Origin: Acholeplasmataceae bacterium
GTDB lineage: Bacteria > Bacillota_I > Bacilli_A > ML615J-28 > CAG-698
Length of the DNA stretch: 27,805 bases
NCBI GenBank assembly: GCA_012839485.1
Contig: DUNF01000067.1
Span: 1-27,805, forward strand
Reading direction: 5' to 3'
Made by a program: the position numbers and the translations under genes. Numbering within the stretch: the first letter of the stretch is position 1; every line of letters begins with the position of its first letter. The notes beneath the pieces are model-generated. The model saw nothing but the letters and a program-made list of their open reading frames with translations. It was not told the DNA's origin and ran no database searches. This document shows positions 1 to 8,299 of this stretch, piece by piece.

Positions 1-38
1 ATTTAATTACAAAAATATTTCATATTTGATAAAAAATG

Positions 39-47
39 TGTTATAAT
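39..47 (+). promoter_or_regulatory. Extended -10 promoter of the mod-res operon
   Basis: A TGtTATAAT extended -10 element lies 44 bases before the mod start codon. No good -35 hexamer is seen 17 bases upstream (TTCATA at 19-24 at best). The transcript would carry a short leader with a run of seven T at 69-75, then an AAGGAGG ribosome site at 81-87. Confidence 0.6.
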
Positions 48-91
48 GAAATTGTAAAAAAGGTCTACTTTTTTTAATGTAAGGAGGTATT

Positions 92-1783
92 ATGAATAAT
101 AGTAGAGAAAATTACAAAAAGAAGATTGATGCTATTGCTAAAGGATCTTTTAACAATGATCAAAAAAATCTAGCTAAAAAAATTTTAGATCAAGTTGATG
201 AAAAAATATTGGAAGATACTTATCGATTTATATCTCAAAGGGTTAAAACCGGATTTACTTTTGATGTTGCTCCAGAGGTAAATAAAAATGCTGTTGCTAT
301 TTTAAAAGAACGTGAAGATTTAAAAATCACCACAAATGAATTAAATAGTATTGAACACACATTAATAATAGGCGAAAATTATGATGCTTTGAAAAATTTA
401 CTTGTTGCATATACTGATCCTAAGACTAGAAAAGGATTAATTGATTTAATATATATTGATCCACCATATAACACAGACGCTAGTAAAAAGGAAGGAAATG
501 ACTATAAAGAAGCAGTAAGCAGTACTAAATTTATTTATAGAGATAAATTTACTCGCGATGGTTGGTTAAATATGTTAAACGAAAGGTTAAACTTGGCTAA
601 GAAACTACTTAAAGATGATGGTGTAATTTTCATATCTTTAGATGATACTATGCAAGCATATATGAAAGTTTTATGTGATGAAATATTCGGAGAAGAAAAT
701 TTTATAGCAACATTTATAATTGATAAAACTGCACAAGGAGCCAATAATAGTGATACTTTTAAAACGCAACATGAATTTTTACATGCATATTCAAAAAATC
801 TTTTAGAAAGTAAAAATAAAATAAATATTAATGTAGATATCGAAAAAGATGAAAAATCGTTTAAATATAAAGATTCAAAAGGTTGGTATGCAATTACTAA
901 CAAATTTGATTCGATAAATTCCCCTTTAATTAAAAATAAATTAAGAGGATATACAGTTTATTATAGGGAATTAGATAATGATGTGAAAGTAATAGATGAG
1001 TATAACTATGAAGAAAATAAATTTTGTTCGTATGATGAAAAATTGTTAAAAGAAGGTTATTTTCCTATTAGACCATCAATTAGGAATGGTATACAATATC
1101 CTTGGAATTGGGAAAAAGAACGTTTTTTAAGAGAATATAAAACTGAGTTAGTTTTTAAAAATGATAGAGAAGGCAAAATGCATATTTATCATAAAAATAG
1201 ATATACTGGAAAAGTAAAGGATACCACTATCCAAACTTTTGATACAAGACAATATGGAAACCAATTATTAATGGATATTTTGGGTGAGAAACGTTTTGAA
1301 TTTCCTAAATCGTTAGATATGATGAAATGGGTTGTTAGCAAGTGCAATAAAAAAGATAGTATTGTTCTAGATTTTTATGCAGGATCAGGAACAACTGCAC
1401 AAGCGGTTATGGAATTAAACAAAGAAGACGGAGGAAAAAGAAAAGCTATAATAGTTACTAACAATGAAAATAATATTGCATATGATATTACTAGGGAAAG
1501 ATTATATAGGGTAATTATGGGAAAGGGATCTAATGACGAAAAAATTAAATGGCGATATAATAATGAAACACCTTCACTTAAAAACAATGTGTTTAAAGTA
1601 TTTGAATTAGAATATTACGATTTACAATTAAATGATTTTGAGAAAGCTAAAGAAATAAAAGAAAAGGCAATTAAGGAATTTAAGAAAATAAATGCTGATG
1701 TAGATTATAATGGAGATATTGATATTTACTATGAACTTTCTTGCTTAAATCCATATAAAGAGGAAAAAAATGAGATTAACTAG
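92..1783 (+). CDS. mod: Type III restriction-modification system, Mod subunit (adenine-N6 DNA methyltransferase)
   Basis: Mod recognises the target site and methylates adenine; it also forms the complex in which Res cuts unmethylated DNA. The protein of 563 residues has the catalytic DPPY motif at 123-126 and the SAM-binding FYAGSG motif at 428-433. Catalytic motif before SAM motif is the beta-class order typical of type III Mod proteins. The stretch between them, roughly 200-400, should hold the target recognition domain and therefore the specificity, which cannot be read from sequence. The start has a perfect AAGGAGG five bases upstream (81-87; ATG at 92). The gene overlaps res by 14 bases. 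Two runs of seven A at 162-168 and 176-182 lie early in the frame. The region looks more AT-rich than the neighbouring operons, consistent with an acquired cassette. Confidence 0.93.
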   Translation: MNNSRENYKKKIDAIAKGSFNNDQKNLAKKILDQVDEKILEDTYRFISQRVKTGFTFDVAPEVNKNAVAILKEREDLKITTNELNSIEHTLIIGENYDALKNLLVAYTDPKTRKGLIDLIYIDPPYNTDASKKEGNDYKEAVSSTKFIYRDKFTRDGWLNMLNERLNLAKKLLKDDGVIFISLDDTMQAYMKVLCDEIFGEENFIATFIIDKTAQGANNSDTFKTQHEFLHAYSKNLLESKNKININVDIEKDEKSFKYKDSKGWYAITNKFDSINSPLIKNKLRGYTVYYRELDNDVKVIDEYNYEENKFCSYDEKLLKEGYFPIRPSIRNGIQYPWNWEKERFLREYKTELVFKNDREGKMHIYHKNRYTGKVKDTTIQTFDTRQYGNQLLMDILGEKRFEFPKSLDMMKWVVSKCNKKDSIVLDFYAGSGTTAQAVMELNKEDGGKRKAIIVTNNENNIAYDITRERLYRVIMGKGSNDEKIKWRYNNETPSLKNNVFKVFELEYYDLQLNDFEKAKEIKEKAIKEFKKINADVDYNGDIDIYYELSCLNPYKEEKNEIN

Positions 1784-4049
1784 TATTCAAAAAGCTAAAG
1801 TAGATGAGATTGTGCAATATTATGATCCTTCTAGAAGAGGTGTTATAGTTGAGTTTAAAGCTCCCACAGGTAGTGGTAAAACATTTATGGCTGCACATGT
1901 TATTTCAGAGATTATTAATCAAAATTTGGATGATAAGCTTATTTTTGTTATAGCAACACTTTCATCTTCTGAATTACCTTTAGCTTTTAAAGAAAAATTA
2001 GATTATTATAAACCAGATCTTGCTTTTTCAAGTTTTGAAGTTGAATATATCGAATCACCTTCATCATCAGGTAATACCGAAGTTGTTCCAAGACTTTTCC
2101 CAGAAAAAAACAAAGTGTATATTTTTGGAAAAGCTACTTTTGGTAAAGGTAGAATCTTTTCTGAAATGGAAATTATTGATGATTTTATTTATATGGCAAT
2201 AGATCGTGGATTTAAAATAGTCTATATTAGAGATGAAGCACATGTAGGATTGGGAAGTGGGGATAATAGAGACGTAGTGACAAGAGCTACAAGACGAAAA
2301 TTTGAAGATCTTATGAAAGAAAATTCGTTTTTCACTCTTCATATGACTGCTACACCTAATATGAGGGCTGATACTAAAAAAGTAATCCTTTATGAAAGTG
2401 AATTAAACGATCCCAGTAAAAATGATGATAGATGGCTACTTAAAACGCAGTTAGAGCCTTTATTGGATAGAAATATAGAAGATACAAAACTTTTAGAGCA
2501 TGCTATTTCAAAGTTTAAGAACATCCAAGAAGAATATAGACAACTTGGAGAAGAAATTGGGATTAGACCTGCTCTTTTAATACAAGTAGATAATAAACCT
2601 TCTAATGGAATTCAGGAGCAAGAATTTTTAGAAGAAATAGAAAACATAAAAACAACCTTGATTGAGCATGGACTTTGTTGGGTTAAATATTTTGGGAATA
2701 ACGATAAAGAATCACATCATCGTGTTGGATCTAATTTTAATTTAAATGATCTTACTAGAAAAGATAGTGATATAGATGTTATCATTTTTAAAATAGGACC
2801 TGCTACTGGTTGGGATATTCCAAGAGCTTGTATGTTATTACAATTAAGGAATGTATCTTCCACTGCATTAAATACTCAAACGATAGGAAGAATTAAAAGA
2901 AATCCTTATCCTAATTTAGAAAGAAATGAAATTACCGATAAATATTATGTTTATTCTAATGCTGAGTTAGAAAGACAAACTAAAGTGTTTAAATATAAAG
3001 TGAAAAAGGATTATCAATCTGATGATTTTGTTTTAATAAAAATAGCTAATTATAAAGAACTTGATAAAGATTTTGAGAATGTAGATATATCAAAAGAAGT
3101 TTTAGAATTACTAAATAGTGATAGGGATTCTATTGTTCAAAAAGTAAAACAGTATTTCAAAAAAAATGATAGTGGACAACAAGTTTATAGAACTGAAAGA
3201 CTTAGACAAAATGAGAATGCCATTTATAATGATATAGAAAATGTATTTAAATTTTTAAGATATTATGAAGGGTTAAAAGTAAACAATGAAAAGTTGTATC
3301 GAAAGATTGAGAAATCTGTTGAAAAATTTTTAAATGAAAACAAAATAAGTTTATTTGAGAATGACAATGTTTATTTACAAAAAGAACATCTTATAACAGT
3401 GTTATTAAAGGATTATAAAACAAAACTTTTAAATTTAATAAGCAAAAAACAAACAATAGATTTAAAATACGAGTTTGCATTAGAACAATATAAACCTTTA
3501 ATATATACTGAAATTTATTCTGATATTATAAATATGCAAAGCACTGATGAATCGCCAAAATATTTATTTGACATTTCTGAAGACAATAATGCGACTTATA
3601 ATCAGCCACTTGATAGTAAAGCAGAAAAATTTGTATTTGAAAAGCTGAGGGGATTCATTAATAGAAATCAGGATAGAGTCAAAATATGGGCGAAAAACCA
3701 AACAACTAGTAATATTAGTTCGGAATATTTAGATGAAAACAAACAAAAAAGGAAAAGTTATTTTGATTATATTTTAAAATTTGAAAATAATTATTTTCTA
3801 TATATAGAAGTAAAATCTATTAATGATATAGATCCAGAAAAAACGGCAAAGTTAAAGAAAGCTTATGAAAGTTACTTTGAAAATAAAAAAGAGACATTAT
3901 TTAATCCTGAAATTGTTTTAAGTATTTGGACAGTTGATACAGAAAATGGAGGAATAAATCATGAGTCTTACTACAATAAGGAGACGATTGAATCTAATTT
4001 AAATCAATTAACTATTGATGAATTATTAGGATATTTAAGTGGGCTTTAA
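1770..4049 (+). CDS. res: Type III restriction-modification system, Res subunit (helicase-endonuclease)
   Basis: Res is the ATP-dependent translocase and nuclease of a type III system. The 759-residue protein shows superfamily 2 helicase motifs in order: Walker A APTGSGKT at 31-38, DEAH at 155-158, TATP at 193-196 (motif III), the GPATGWDIPRA region (motif V) near 342-352, and QTIGRIKR at 370-377 (motif VI). Near the C-terminus D666 followed by E680-V-K682 gives a PD-(D/E)XK nuclease core. All key residues are present, so the subunit looks intact. The start overlaps the end of mod, with AAAGAGG at 1757-1763, six bases before ATG, suggesting translational coupling. A run of eight A at 3159-3166 lies in the frame. 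The stop codon sits in the loop of the terminator hairpin. Confidence 0.93.
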   Translation: MRLTSIQKAKVDEIVQYYDPSRRGVIVEFKAPTGSGKTFMAAHVISEIINQNLDDKLIFVIATLSSSELPLAFKEKLDYYKPDLAFSSFEVEYIESPSSSGNTEVVPRLFPEKNKVYIFGKATFGKGRIFSEMEIIDDFIYMAIDRGFKIVYIRDEAHVGLGSGDNRDVVTRATRRKFEDLMKENSFFTLHMTATPNMRADTKKVILYESELNDPSKNDDRWLLKTQLEPLLDRNIEDTKLLEHAISKFKNIQEEYRQLGEEIGIRPALLIQVDNKPSNGIQEQEFLEEIENIKTTLIEHGLCWVKYFGNNDKESHHRVGSNFNLNDLTRKDSDIDVIIFKIGPATGWDIPRACMLLQLRNVSSTALNTQTIGRIKRNPYPNLERNEITDKYYVYSNAELERQTKVFKYKVKKDYQSDDFVLIKIANYKELDKDFENVDISKEVLELLNSDRDSIVQKVKQYFKKNDSGQQVYRTERLRQNENAIYNDIENVFKFLRYYEGLKVNNEKLYRKIEKSVEKFLNENKISLFENDNVYLQKEHLITVLLKDYKTKLLNLISKKQTIDLKYEFALEQYKPLIYTEIYSDIINMQSTDESPKYLFDISEDNNATYNQPLDSKAEKFVFEKLRGFINRNQDRVKIWAKNQTTSNISSEYLDENKQKRKSYFDYILKFENNYFLYIEVKSINDIDPEKTAKLKKAYESYFENKKETLFNPEIVLSIWTVDTENGGINHESYYNKETIESNLNQLTIDELLGYLSGL

Positions 4050-4061
4050 TGCTCACTTTTT
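4038..4061 (+). terminator. Rho-independent terminator of mod-res
   Basis: AGTGGGC (4038-4044) pairs with GCTCACT (4051-4057) across a six-base loop, with one G-T wobble, and runs into a T-rich tail. The res stop codon TAA at 4047-4049 is in the loop, so the last codons of res form the left arm. Confidence 0.8.
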
Positions 4062-4129
4062 ATTTACTTTTTAATTGTGTATGATCAAAATTGTTTACAG
4101 TATTAAAGGACAAAATCATTCTATACTAT

Positions 4130-4158
4130 TTAAGACAATATCGTATTATAGTTATAAT
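4130..4158 (+). promoter_or_regulatory. Weak promoter candidate upstream of the DUF2971 remnant
   Basis: TTAAGA (4130-4135) and a consensus TATAAT (4153-4158) are separated by 17 bases. The -35 matches consensus at four of six positions. A better promoter lies just downstream. Confidence 0.35.
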
Positions 4159-4184
4159 GCTTTTCAAGTTTAGTTTTTAGATTA

Positions 4185-4213
4185 TTGAAAAATGAGATTC
4201 AATATGTTATAAT
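4185..4213 (+). promoter_or_regulatory. Strong promoter upstream of the DUF2971 remnant
   Basis: TTGAAA (4185-4190), a 17-base spacer and TATAAT (4208-4213), preceded by TGt, form a near-consensus vegetative promoter. Transcription should begin near 4219-4221, leaving a leader of about 105 bases before the likely ATG at 4325. The same TGtTATAAT string is used upstream of mod. Confidence 0.7.
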
Positions 4214-4324
4214 CTAATGATAGATAATGAAAATACTAGGTCTTTTTCAAAAACATCTTATATCATTATTTATAATAATATATATGCTAATTTAATAAAT
4301 ATTTTTTAGTTGGTTGGTAAATTT

Positions 4325-5035
4325 ATGAGTGGGAAAAGAAAACAAAATAAAGAACAATTATATAAGTACACTAGAGTTGAATTTATTCAAAGTGTAGTTG
4401 AAAATGGGGTTTTTGCTTCTGGTATTCAATATTTAAATGATCCATATGAAAGTTATGGTATTTCTCATCGTGATAATTTTAGAATTGTATCTCTTACTAG
4501 AAGTAGAGATGCTAAGTTAATGTGGTCACATTATGCCAATGGACATCGAGGTTGTTTAATTAAAATTAAAACACCTAAAGATTACTATGAAGAAAACTAT
4601 CCTTTAAGAAGGGTAACATATAGTTCTACATTTTCAGATAGAACTAATTTAAGCGATGAGGAGATTGTTGAAAATTAATATATTAAAGATAAAAAATGGC
4701 ATAGCGAAATTGAAGTTAGAGCTGTTTGCGATCTTAATAATTTAGATGAGAATTACTGGAAAGTAATTATCGAACTAAACGAACAAGAAAAAGAGAAAGA
4801 AAAAAAATATTTTTTCAAATCAAAAGTAGAGCAAGTTATTTTTGGCTGTTATTCACATTTTGATGAGAAAAATTATTTTAATCAACTTAAATTTTTAAAA
4901 GAATACAATGATAAGCATAAACCTAAAATTAAAGTTAAGAAAATGAGAATGTCAGATGATAAGTTTAGATTTGTTTATGATAATTCTTTCGATTATGAAA
5001 AAGAATTAAAAAGACTAACAATAAAATTAGCTTGA
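4325..5035 (+). pseudogene. DUF2971 family gene interrupted by one in-frame TAA
   Basis: The N-terminal part carries the DUF2971 pattern: LYKYTRVEF, then LNDPYE, then a segment of the LMWSHYANGHRGC type. The frame stops at TAA 4676-4678, but reading straight on in the same frame gives about 118 more sense codons to TGA at 5033-5035. That extension contains KKWHSEIEVRAV and VEQVIFGCYS, which match the C-terminal DUF2971 pattern (W-x-E-x-E-x-R, then V-x-F-G). So one continuous gene appears to be broken by a single nonsense codon, for example TTA to TAA. The function of DUF2971 is not established; members often sit near defence or mobile genes. The start is uncertain: ATG 4325 or TTG 4310, neither with a clear ribosome site. 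A terminator follows. Confidence 0.8.
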
Positions 5036-5066
5036 TTTTAAAAAACATATTAGAGACAACAAGATT

Positions 5067-5096
5067 AAAAAATATTTGAAATGCAAATGTTTTTTT
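5067..5096 (+). terminator. Terminator after the DUF2971 remnant
   Basis: A 12-pair stem joins 5067-5078 with 5084-5095 around a five-base loop, with one T-G wobble, and ends in a run of seven T. It separates the accessory block from the str operon promoter. Confidence 0.7.
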
Positions 5097-5120
5097 AAAA
5101 TAAATATACACATTTTATTC

Positions 5121-5149
5121 TTGACATTTGCTAATAATTTTGGTAAAAT
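5121..5149 (+). promoter_or_regulatory. Promoter of the str operon
   Basis: A perfect TTGACA (5121-5126), a 17-base spacer and TAAAAT (5144-5149) with a TGg extension. This is one of the strongest promoters in the window, as expected for ribosomal protein genes. Confidence 0.85.
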
Positions 5150-5164
5150 AATAGAGGTTTTGAG

Positions 5165-5182
5165 TAGGCCTTAAGGGGCCTA
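5165..5182 (+). promoter_or_regulatory. Hairpin in the rpsL leader
   Basis: TAGGCC (5165-5170) is perfectly complementary to GGCCTA (5177-5182) across a six-base loop, about ten bases into the predicted transcript. No T-run follows, so it is not a terminator. It could stabilise the mRNA 5' end or be a regulatory site; the sequence does not say which. Confidence 0.45.
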
Positions 5183-5232
5183 TATAAAATGACAAAATGA
5201 AACGCCCGGTAATGTGGCAGAAAGGAGAAAGA

Positions 5233-5643
5233 ATGCCTACTGTAAATCAAATCATTAGAAAGCCAAGAAAGGCTAAAGAGAAGAAGAGTAAATCAGTTTC
5301 TTTAGGTATTAACTATAACGCGTTAAAGAAAAAGTACACTAATGTTAATTCACCTCAAAAAAGAGGAGTATGTACAAGAGTTGGAACTTTAACTCCTAAG
5401 AAACCTAACTCAGCTATTCGTAAGTATGCGAGAGTTAGACTTTCAAACGGAATTGAAGTGAACGCTTATATTCCAGGTGAAGGACATAGATTACAAGAAC
5501 ACAGTGTTGTATTAATCAGAGGTGGTAGAGTTAAAGACTTACCAGGTGTACGTTACCATATCGTTAGAGGCACATTAGACACTACAGGTGTTGAAGGCCG
5601 TAAACAAGGACGTAGTAAATATGGCGTTAAAAAACCTAAATAA
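5233..5643 (+). CDS. rpsL: 30S ribosomal protein S12
   Basis: S12 lies at the decoding centre of the small ribosomal subunit. The frame is open from ATG 5197, but the family start MPTVNQ is at ATG 5233, with AAAGGAG at 5221-5227 five bases before it. This gives 136 residues, the normal size. The TPKKPNSA segment and the RGGRVKDLPG segment are intact, including the lysines that are replaced in streptomycin-resistant mutants, so it reads as wild type at those sites. It is the first gene of the str operon and is followed 36 bases later by rpsG. Confidence 0.97.
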   Translation: MPTVNQIIRKPRKAKEKKSKSVSLGINYNALKKKYTNVNSPQKRGVCTRVGTLTPKKPNSAIRKYARVRLSNGIEVNAYIPGEGHRLQEHSVVLIRGGRVKDLPGVRYHIVRGTLDTTGVEGRKQGRSKYGVKKPK

Positions 5644-5679
5644 TTAAAATAAAATAATATAAATGAAAGGAGGAATAAC

Positions 5680-6150
5680 ATGCCAAGAAAAGGACATGTA
5701 CCAAAGAGAAAGGTTTTACCTGATCCGATATATAATTCACCAGTTGTTACTAGATTAATTAATAATGTAATGAAAGATGGTAAAAGAGGAGTTGCTCAAG
5801 ATATTATTTATGGTGCATTTGCGAGAGTTGAAAAACAAACTGGAAGACCAGCTTTAGATGTATTCAATGATGCACTTACAAATATTACTCCAGAACTTGA
5901 GGTTAGAGCTAGAAGAATTGGAGGTGCTAACTATCAAGTTCCTTGTGAGGTTAGACCTGAGCGTAAAATTACTCTTTGTCTTCGTTGGTTAACTCAATAT
6001 TCTCGCCTAAGAAGAGAAAAGACAATGGTTGAAAGATTAGCTGCGGAGATTATGGATGCTGCGAACGGTCAAGGTGCATCAGTTAAGAGAAGAGACGATG
6101 TACATAGAATGGCTGAAGCAAACAAAGCCTTTGCTCACTATCAATGGTAG
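5680..6150 (+). CDS. rpsG: 30S ribosomal protein S7
   Basis: S7 nucleates assembly of the 3' domain of 16S rRNA. The 156-residue product begins MPRKGHVPKR and contains the family core PELEVRARRIGGANYQVP, followed by RRREKTM-like and KRRDDVHRMAEANKAFAHY segments, all as expected and full length. The start has AAAGGAGG about seven bases upstream. The position between rpsL and fusA is canonical. In other bacteria S7 represses its own operon by binding mRNA; no site could be recognised here. Confidence 0.97.
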   Translation: MPRKGHVPKRKVLPDPIYNSPVVTRLINNVMKDGKRGVAQDIIYGAFARVEKQTGRPALDVFNDALTNITPELEVRARRIGGANYQVPCEVRPERKITLCLRWLTQYSRLRREKTMVERLAAEIMDAANGQGASVKRRDDVHRMAEANKAFAHYQW

Positions 6151-6156
6151 AATACT

Positions 6157-8229
6157 ATGGGAAGAGACGTAGCATTACATAAATTAAGAAATATTGGAAT
6201 TATGGCTCATATAGATGCCGGTAAGACTACATTATCTGAAAGAATACTCTATCACACAGGAAAAATACATAAAGTTGGTGAAACTCATGACGGTTCAGCT
6301 ACAATGGACTGGATGGTTCAAGAACAAGAAAGAGGTATCACAATTACATCAGCTGCTACTACAGCTTACTGGAATGGTTATCGTTATAACTTAATCGATA
6401 CTCCAGGACACGTAGATTTTACGGTAGAGGTATCAAGATCTTTAAGAGTTCTAGATGGTGCGATTACTGTACTTGATGCTCAAGCAGGAGTTGAACCGCA
6501 AACTGAAACAGTTTGGAGACAAGCAACTGAATATAATGTTCCAAGACTAGTATTTGCGAATAAAATGGATAAAACAGGTGCTAACTTTGAATATTCCATT
6601 AGTACAATTGCTAGTAGATTAGGAGCTAAAGCTTGTGCGATACAATGGCCAATTGGAGCTGAAATGTTCTTTAGTGGAATTGTAGATTTAGTTACAATGA
6701 AAGCTTATCACTATGAAGGTGATATTGATGAGACTTGTAAAGAAATTGAAATTCCTGAAGACTTAATCTTAAAGGTTAGTGAAAAAAGAGAAGAATTAAT
6801 TGCAACTGTAGCTGATTATGATGAAGAATTAATGATGACTTATTTAGAAGGAGAAGAAATTACTCCTGAGTTATTGAAACAAGCAATTAGAAAAGCTACT
6901 TTATCAGTTGAATTTTTCCCGGTGTTATGTGGAACAGCATTTAAGAATAAAGGTATTAAGTTATTACTTGATGCAATTATTGATTACTTACCTGCTCCAG
7001 ATGATGTACCTGCGATTAAAGCTGTAAGAGTAAGTGATAACAAAGAATTAGAAATTTTACCAGCAGATGATGCTCACTTTGCAGCTTTAGCGTTTAAAGT
7101 TGTAACTGATCCTTATGTAGGAAAACTAACTTACATTAGAGTATATTCAGGTGTTTTAAAAACAGGAACTTATGTTTATAATGCATCTAGAGAGCAAAAA
7201 GAAAGAATTGGAAGAATCTTACTAATGCATTCTAATTCACGTAGTGAGATTACTGAAGTTTATTCAGGTGAGATTGCGGCGATTGTTGGGTTAAAGAATA
7301 CAACTACTGGAGATACTTTGTGTTCAGAAAAGAGAGAAATTATTTTGGAAAATATTATTTTCCCAGAACCAGTTATCTCAGTTGCAATTGAACCAAAAAC
7401 AAAACAAGATCAAGATAAAATGGGTACTGCATTAATGAAGTTAGCAGAAGAAGACCCAACATTTAAAACTTATTCAAACAAAGAAACTGGACAAACAATT
7501 ATAGCTGGTATGGGTGAGTTACACTTAGACATTATCGTTGATAGATTAAGAAGAGAATTTAACGTTGATGCCAATGTAGGTGCTCCTCAAGTATCATATC
7601 GTGAGACGATTACACAACCAGCAGAAATCCAAGGAAAGTTTGTTCGTCAATCTGGTGGTAGAGGACAATATGGAGATGTTCATATTCGTTTTGAGCCTAA
7701 TCCAGGTAAAGGTTATGAGTTTGTAAATGCAATTGTAGGTGGAGTTGTACCAAAAGAATATATTCCATCAGTTGATAAAGGCTTACAAACTTCGATGGAA
7801 AGTGGAGTTTTAGCAGGCTATCCTACAATTGACTTAAAAGCAACTTTATATTATGGTTCATACCATGAAGTAGACTCAAGTCAAATTGCTTTTGAAGTAG
7901 CTGCAAACTATGCTTTTAGAGAAACTAAGAATAAGTGTAAACCAGTAATTTTAGAGCCAATTATGAATGTGGAAGTAATAGTTCCAGATGAGTATTTAGG
8001 AAATGTCATCGGTGACTTAATTGGAAGAAGAGGAAATATTGTTAGCCAAGAGATGAGAGGAAATGTTCAAGGTCTTAAGGCTGAGGTACCTTTATCTTCA
8101 ATGTTTGGTTATGCAACATCTTTACGTAGCAATACGCAAGGAAGAGGTAACTATACAATGCAATTTAGTCATTACGATCGTGTTCCTCTTGCTATCCAAG
8201 AGGAAATAATTGCAAAAAGAATAGCTTAA
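6157..8229 (+). CDS. fusA: Elongation factor G
   Basis: EF-G is the GTPase that drives translocation and, with RRF, ribosome recycling. The protein has 690 residues, with the P-loop AHIDAGKTT at 17-25, DTPGHVDF and NKMDKTGA as later GTP-binding motifs, and an intact C-terminal part with the GxVPKEYIPSVDKG segment. Only six bases separate it from rpsG, and the sequence before the ATG (GGTAGAATACT) has no real Shine-Dalgarno match, which is unusual for such a highly expressed gene. Translational coupling to rpsG is the likely explanation. Confidence 0.97.
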   Translation: MGRDVALHKLRNIGIMAHIDAGKTTLSERILYHTGKIHKVGETHDGSATMDWMVQEQERGITITSAATTAYWNGYRYNLIDTPGHVDFTVEVSRSLRVLDGAITVLDAQAGVEPQTETVWRQATEYNVPRLVFANKMDKTGANFEYSISTIASRLGAKACAIQWPIGAEMFFSGIVDLVTMKAYHYEGDIDETCKEIEIPEDLILKVSEKREELIATVADYDEELMMTYLEGEEITPELLKQAIRKATLSVEFFPVLCGTAFKNKGIKLLLDAIIDYLPAPDDVPAIKAVRVSDNKELEILPADDAHFAALAFKVVTDPYVGKLTYIRVYSGVLKTGTYVYNASREQKERIGRILLMHSNSRSEITEVYSGEIAAIVGLKNTTTGDTLCSEKREIILENIIFPEPVISVAIEPKTKQDQDKMGTALMKLAEEDPTFKTYSNKETGQTIIAGMGELHLDIIVDRLRREFNVDANVGAPQVSYRETITQPAEIQGKFVRQSGGRGQYGDVHIRFEPNPGKGYEFVNAIVGGVVPKEYIPSVDKGLQTSMESGVLAGYPTIDLKATLYYGSYHEVDSSQIAFEVAANYAFRETKNKCKPVILEPIMNVEVIVPDEYLGNVIGDLIGRRGNIVSQEMRGNVQGLKAEVPLSSMFGYATSLRSNTQGRGNYTMQFSHYDRVPLAIQEEIIAKRIA

Positions 8230-8243
8230 AAGACATAAATGAC

Positions 8244-8272
8244 TTGAAATTTATGTGAAAATATTATAAAAT
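8244..8272 (+). promoter_or_regulatory. Promoter of tuf
   Basis: TTGAAA (8244-8249), 17 bases, TAAAAT (8267-8272). This lets tuf be transcribed independently of the str operon. A small inverted repeat, CATAAAT (8234-8240) with ATTTATG (8249-8255), overlaps the -35 and lacks a T-run, so I do not call a terminator between fusA and tuf. Confidence 0.7.
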
Positions 8273-8299
8273 ATAAGAGAATTAATAGGAGGAATTATA

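Larger units (their letters stand above)
4062..4324. other. AT-rich spacer between res and the DUF2971 remnant, no confident gene
   Basis: This stretch holds two promoter-like sequences (annotated separately) and short AT inverted repeats, for instance TAATGATA at 4215-4222 against TATCATTA at 4261-4268. Small open frames exist, among them a 22-codon hydrophobic one at 4227-4295, but none has a ribosome site. I see no RNA gene or mobile-element end. Confidence 0.5.

Noticed and set aside
535..903. Minus-strand open frame of 122 codons inside mod
   Set aside because: It lies entirely opposite a gene with clear motifs, has no ribosome site, and its composition is that of an antisense shadow.
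2067..2342. Minus-strand open frame of 91 codons inside res
   Set aside because: It is antisense to the helicase core of res, with no recognisable domain or initiation signal.
4679..5035. Second half of the DUF2971 region as an independent gene
   Set aside because: No start codon with a ribosome site is found near its beginning, and its content continues the DUF2971 domain in the same frame as the first half.
5197..5232. Extension of S12 to the upstream ATG at 5197
   Set aside because: The family begins MPTVNQ, and the good ribosome site at 5221-5227 is placed for ATG 5233; the 12 extra residues match nothing in S12.
5233..5643. Streptomycin-resistance change in S12
   Set aside because: The lysines in TPKKPNSA and RVKDLPG are the wild-type residues.
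8234..8255. Inverted repeat between fusA and tuf as a terminator
   Set aside because: It is AT-rich, has no T-run and overlaps the tuf -35 element.
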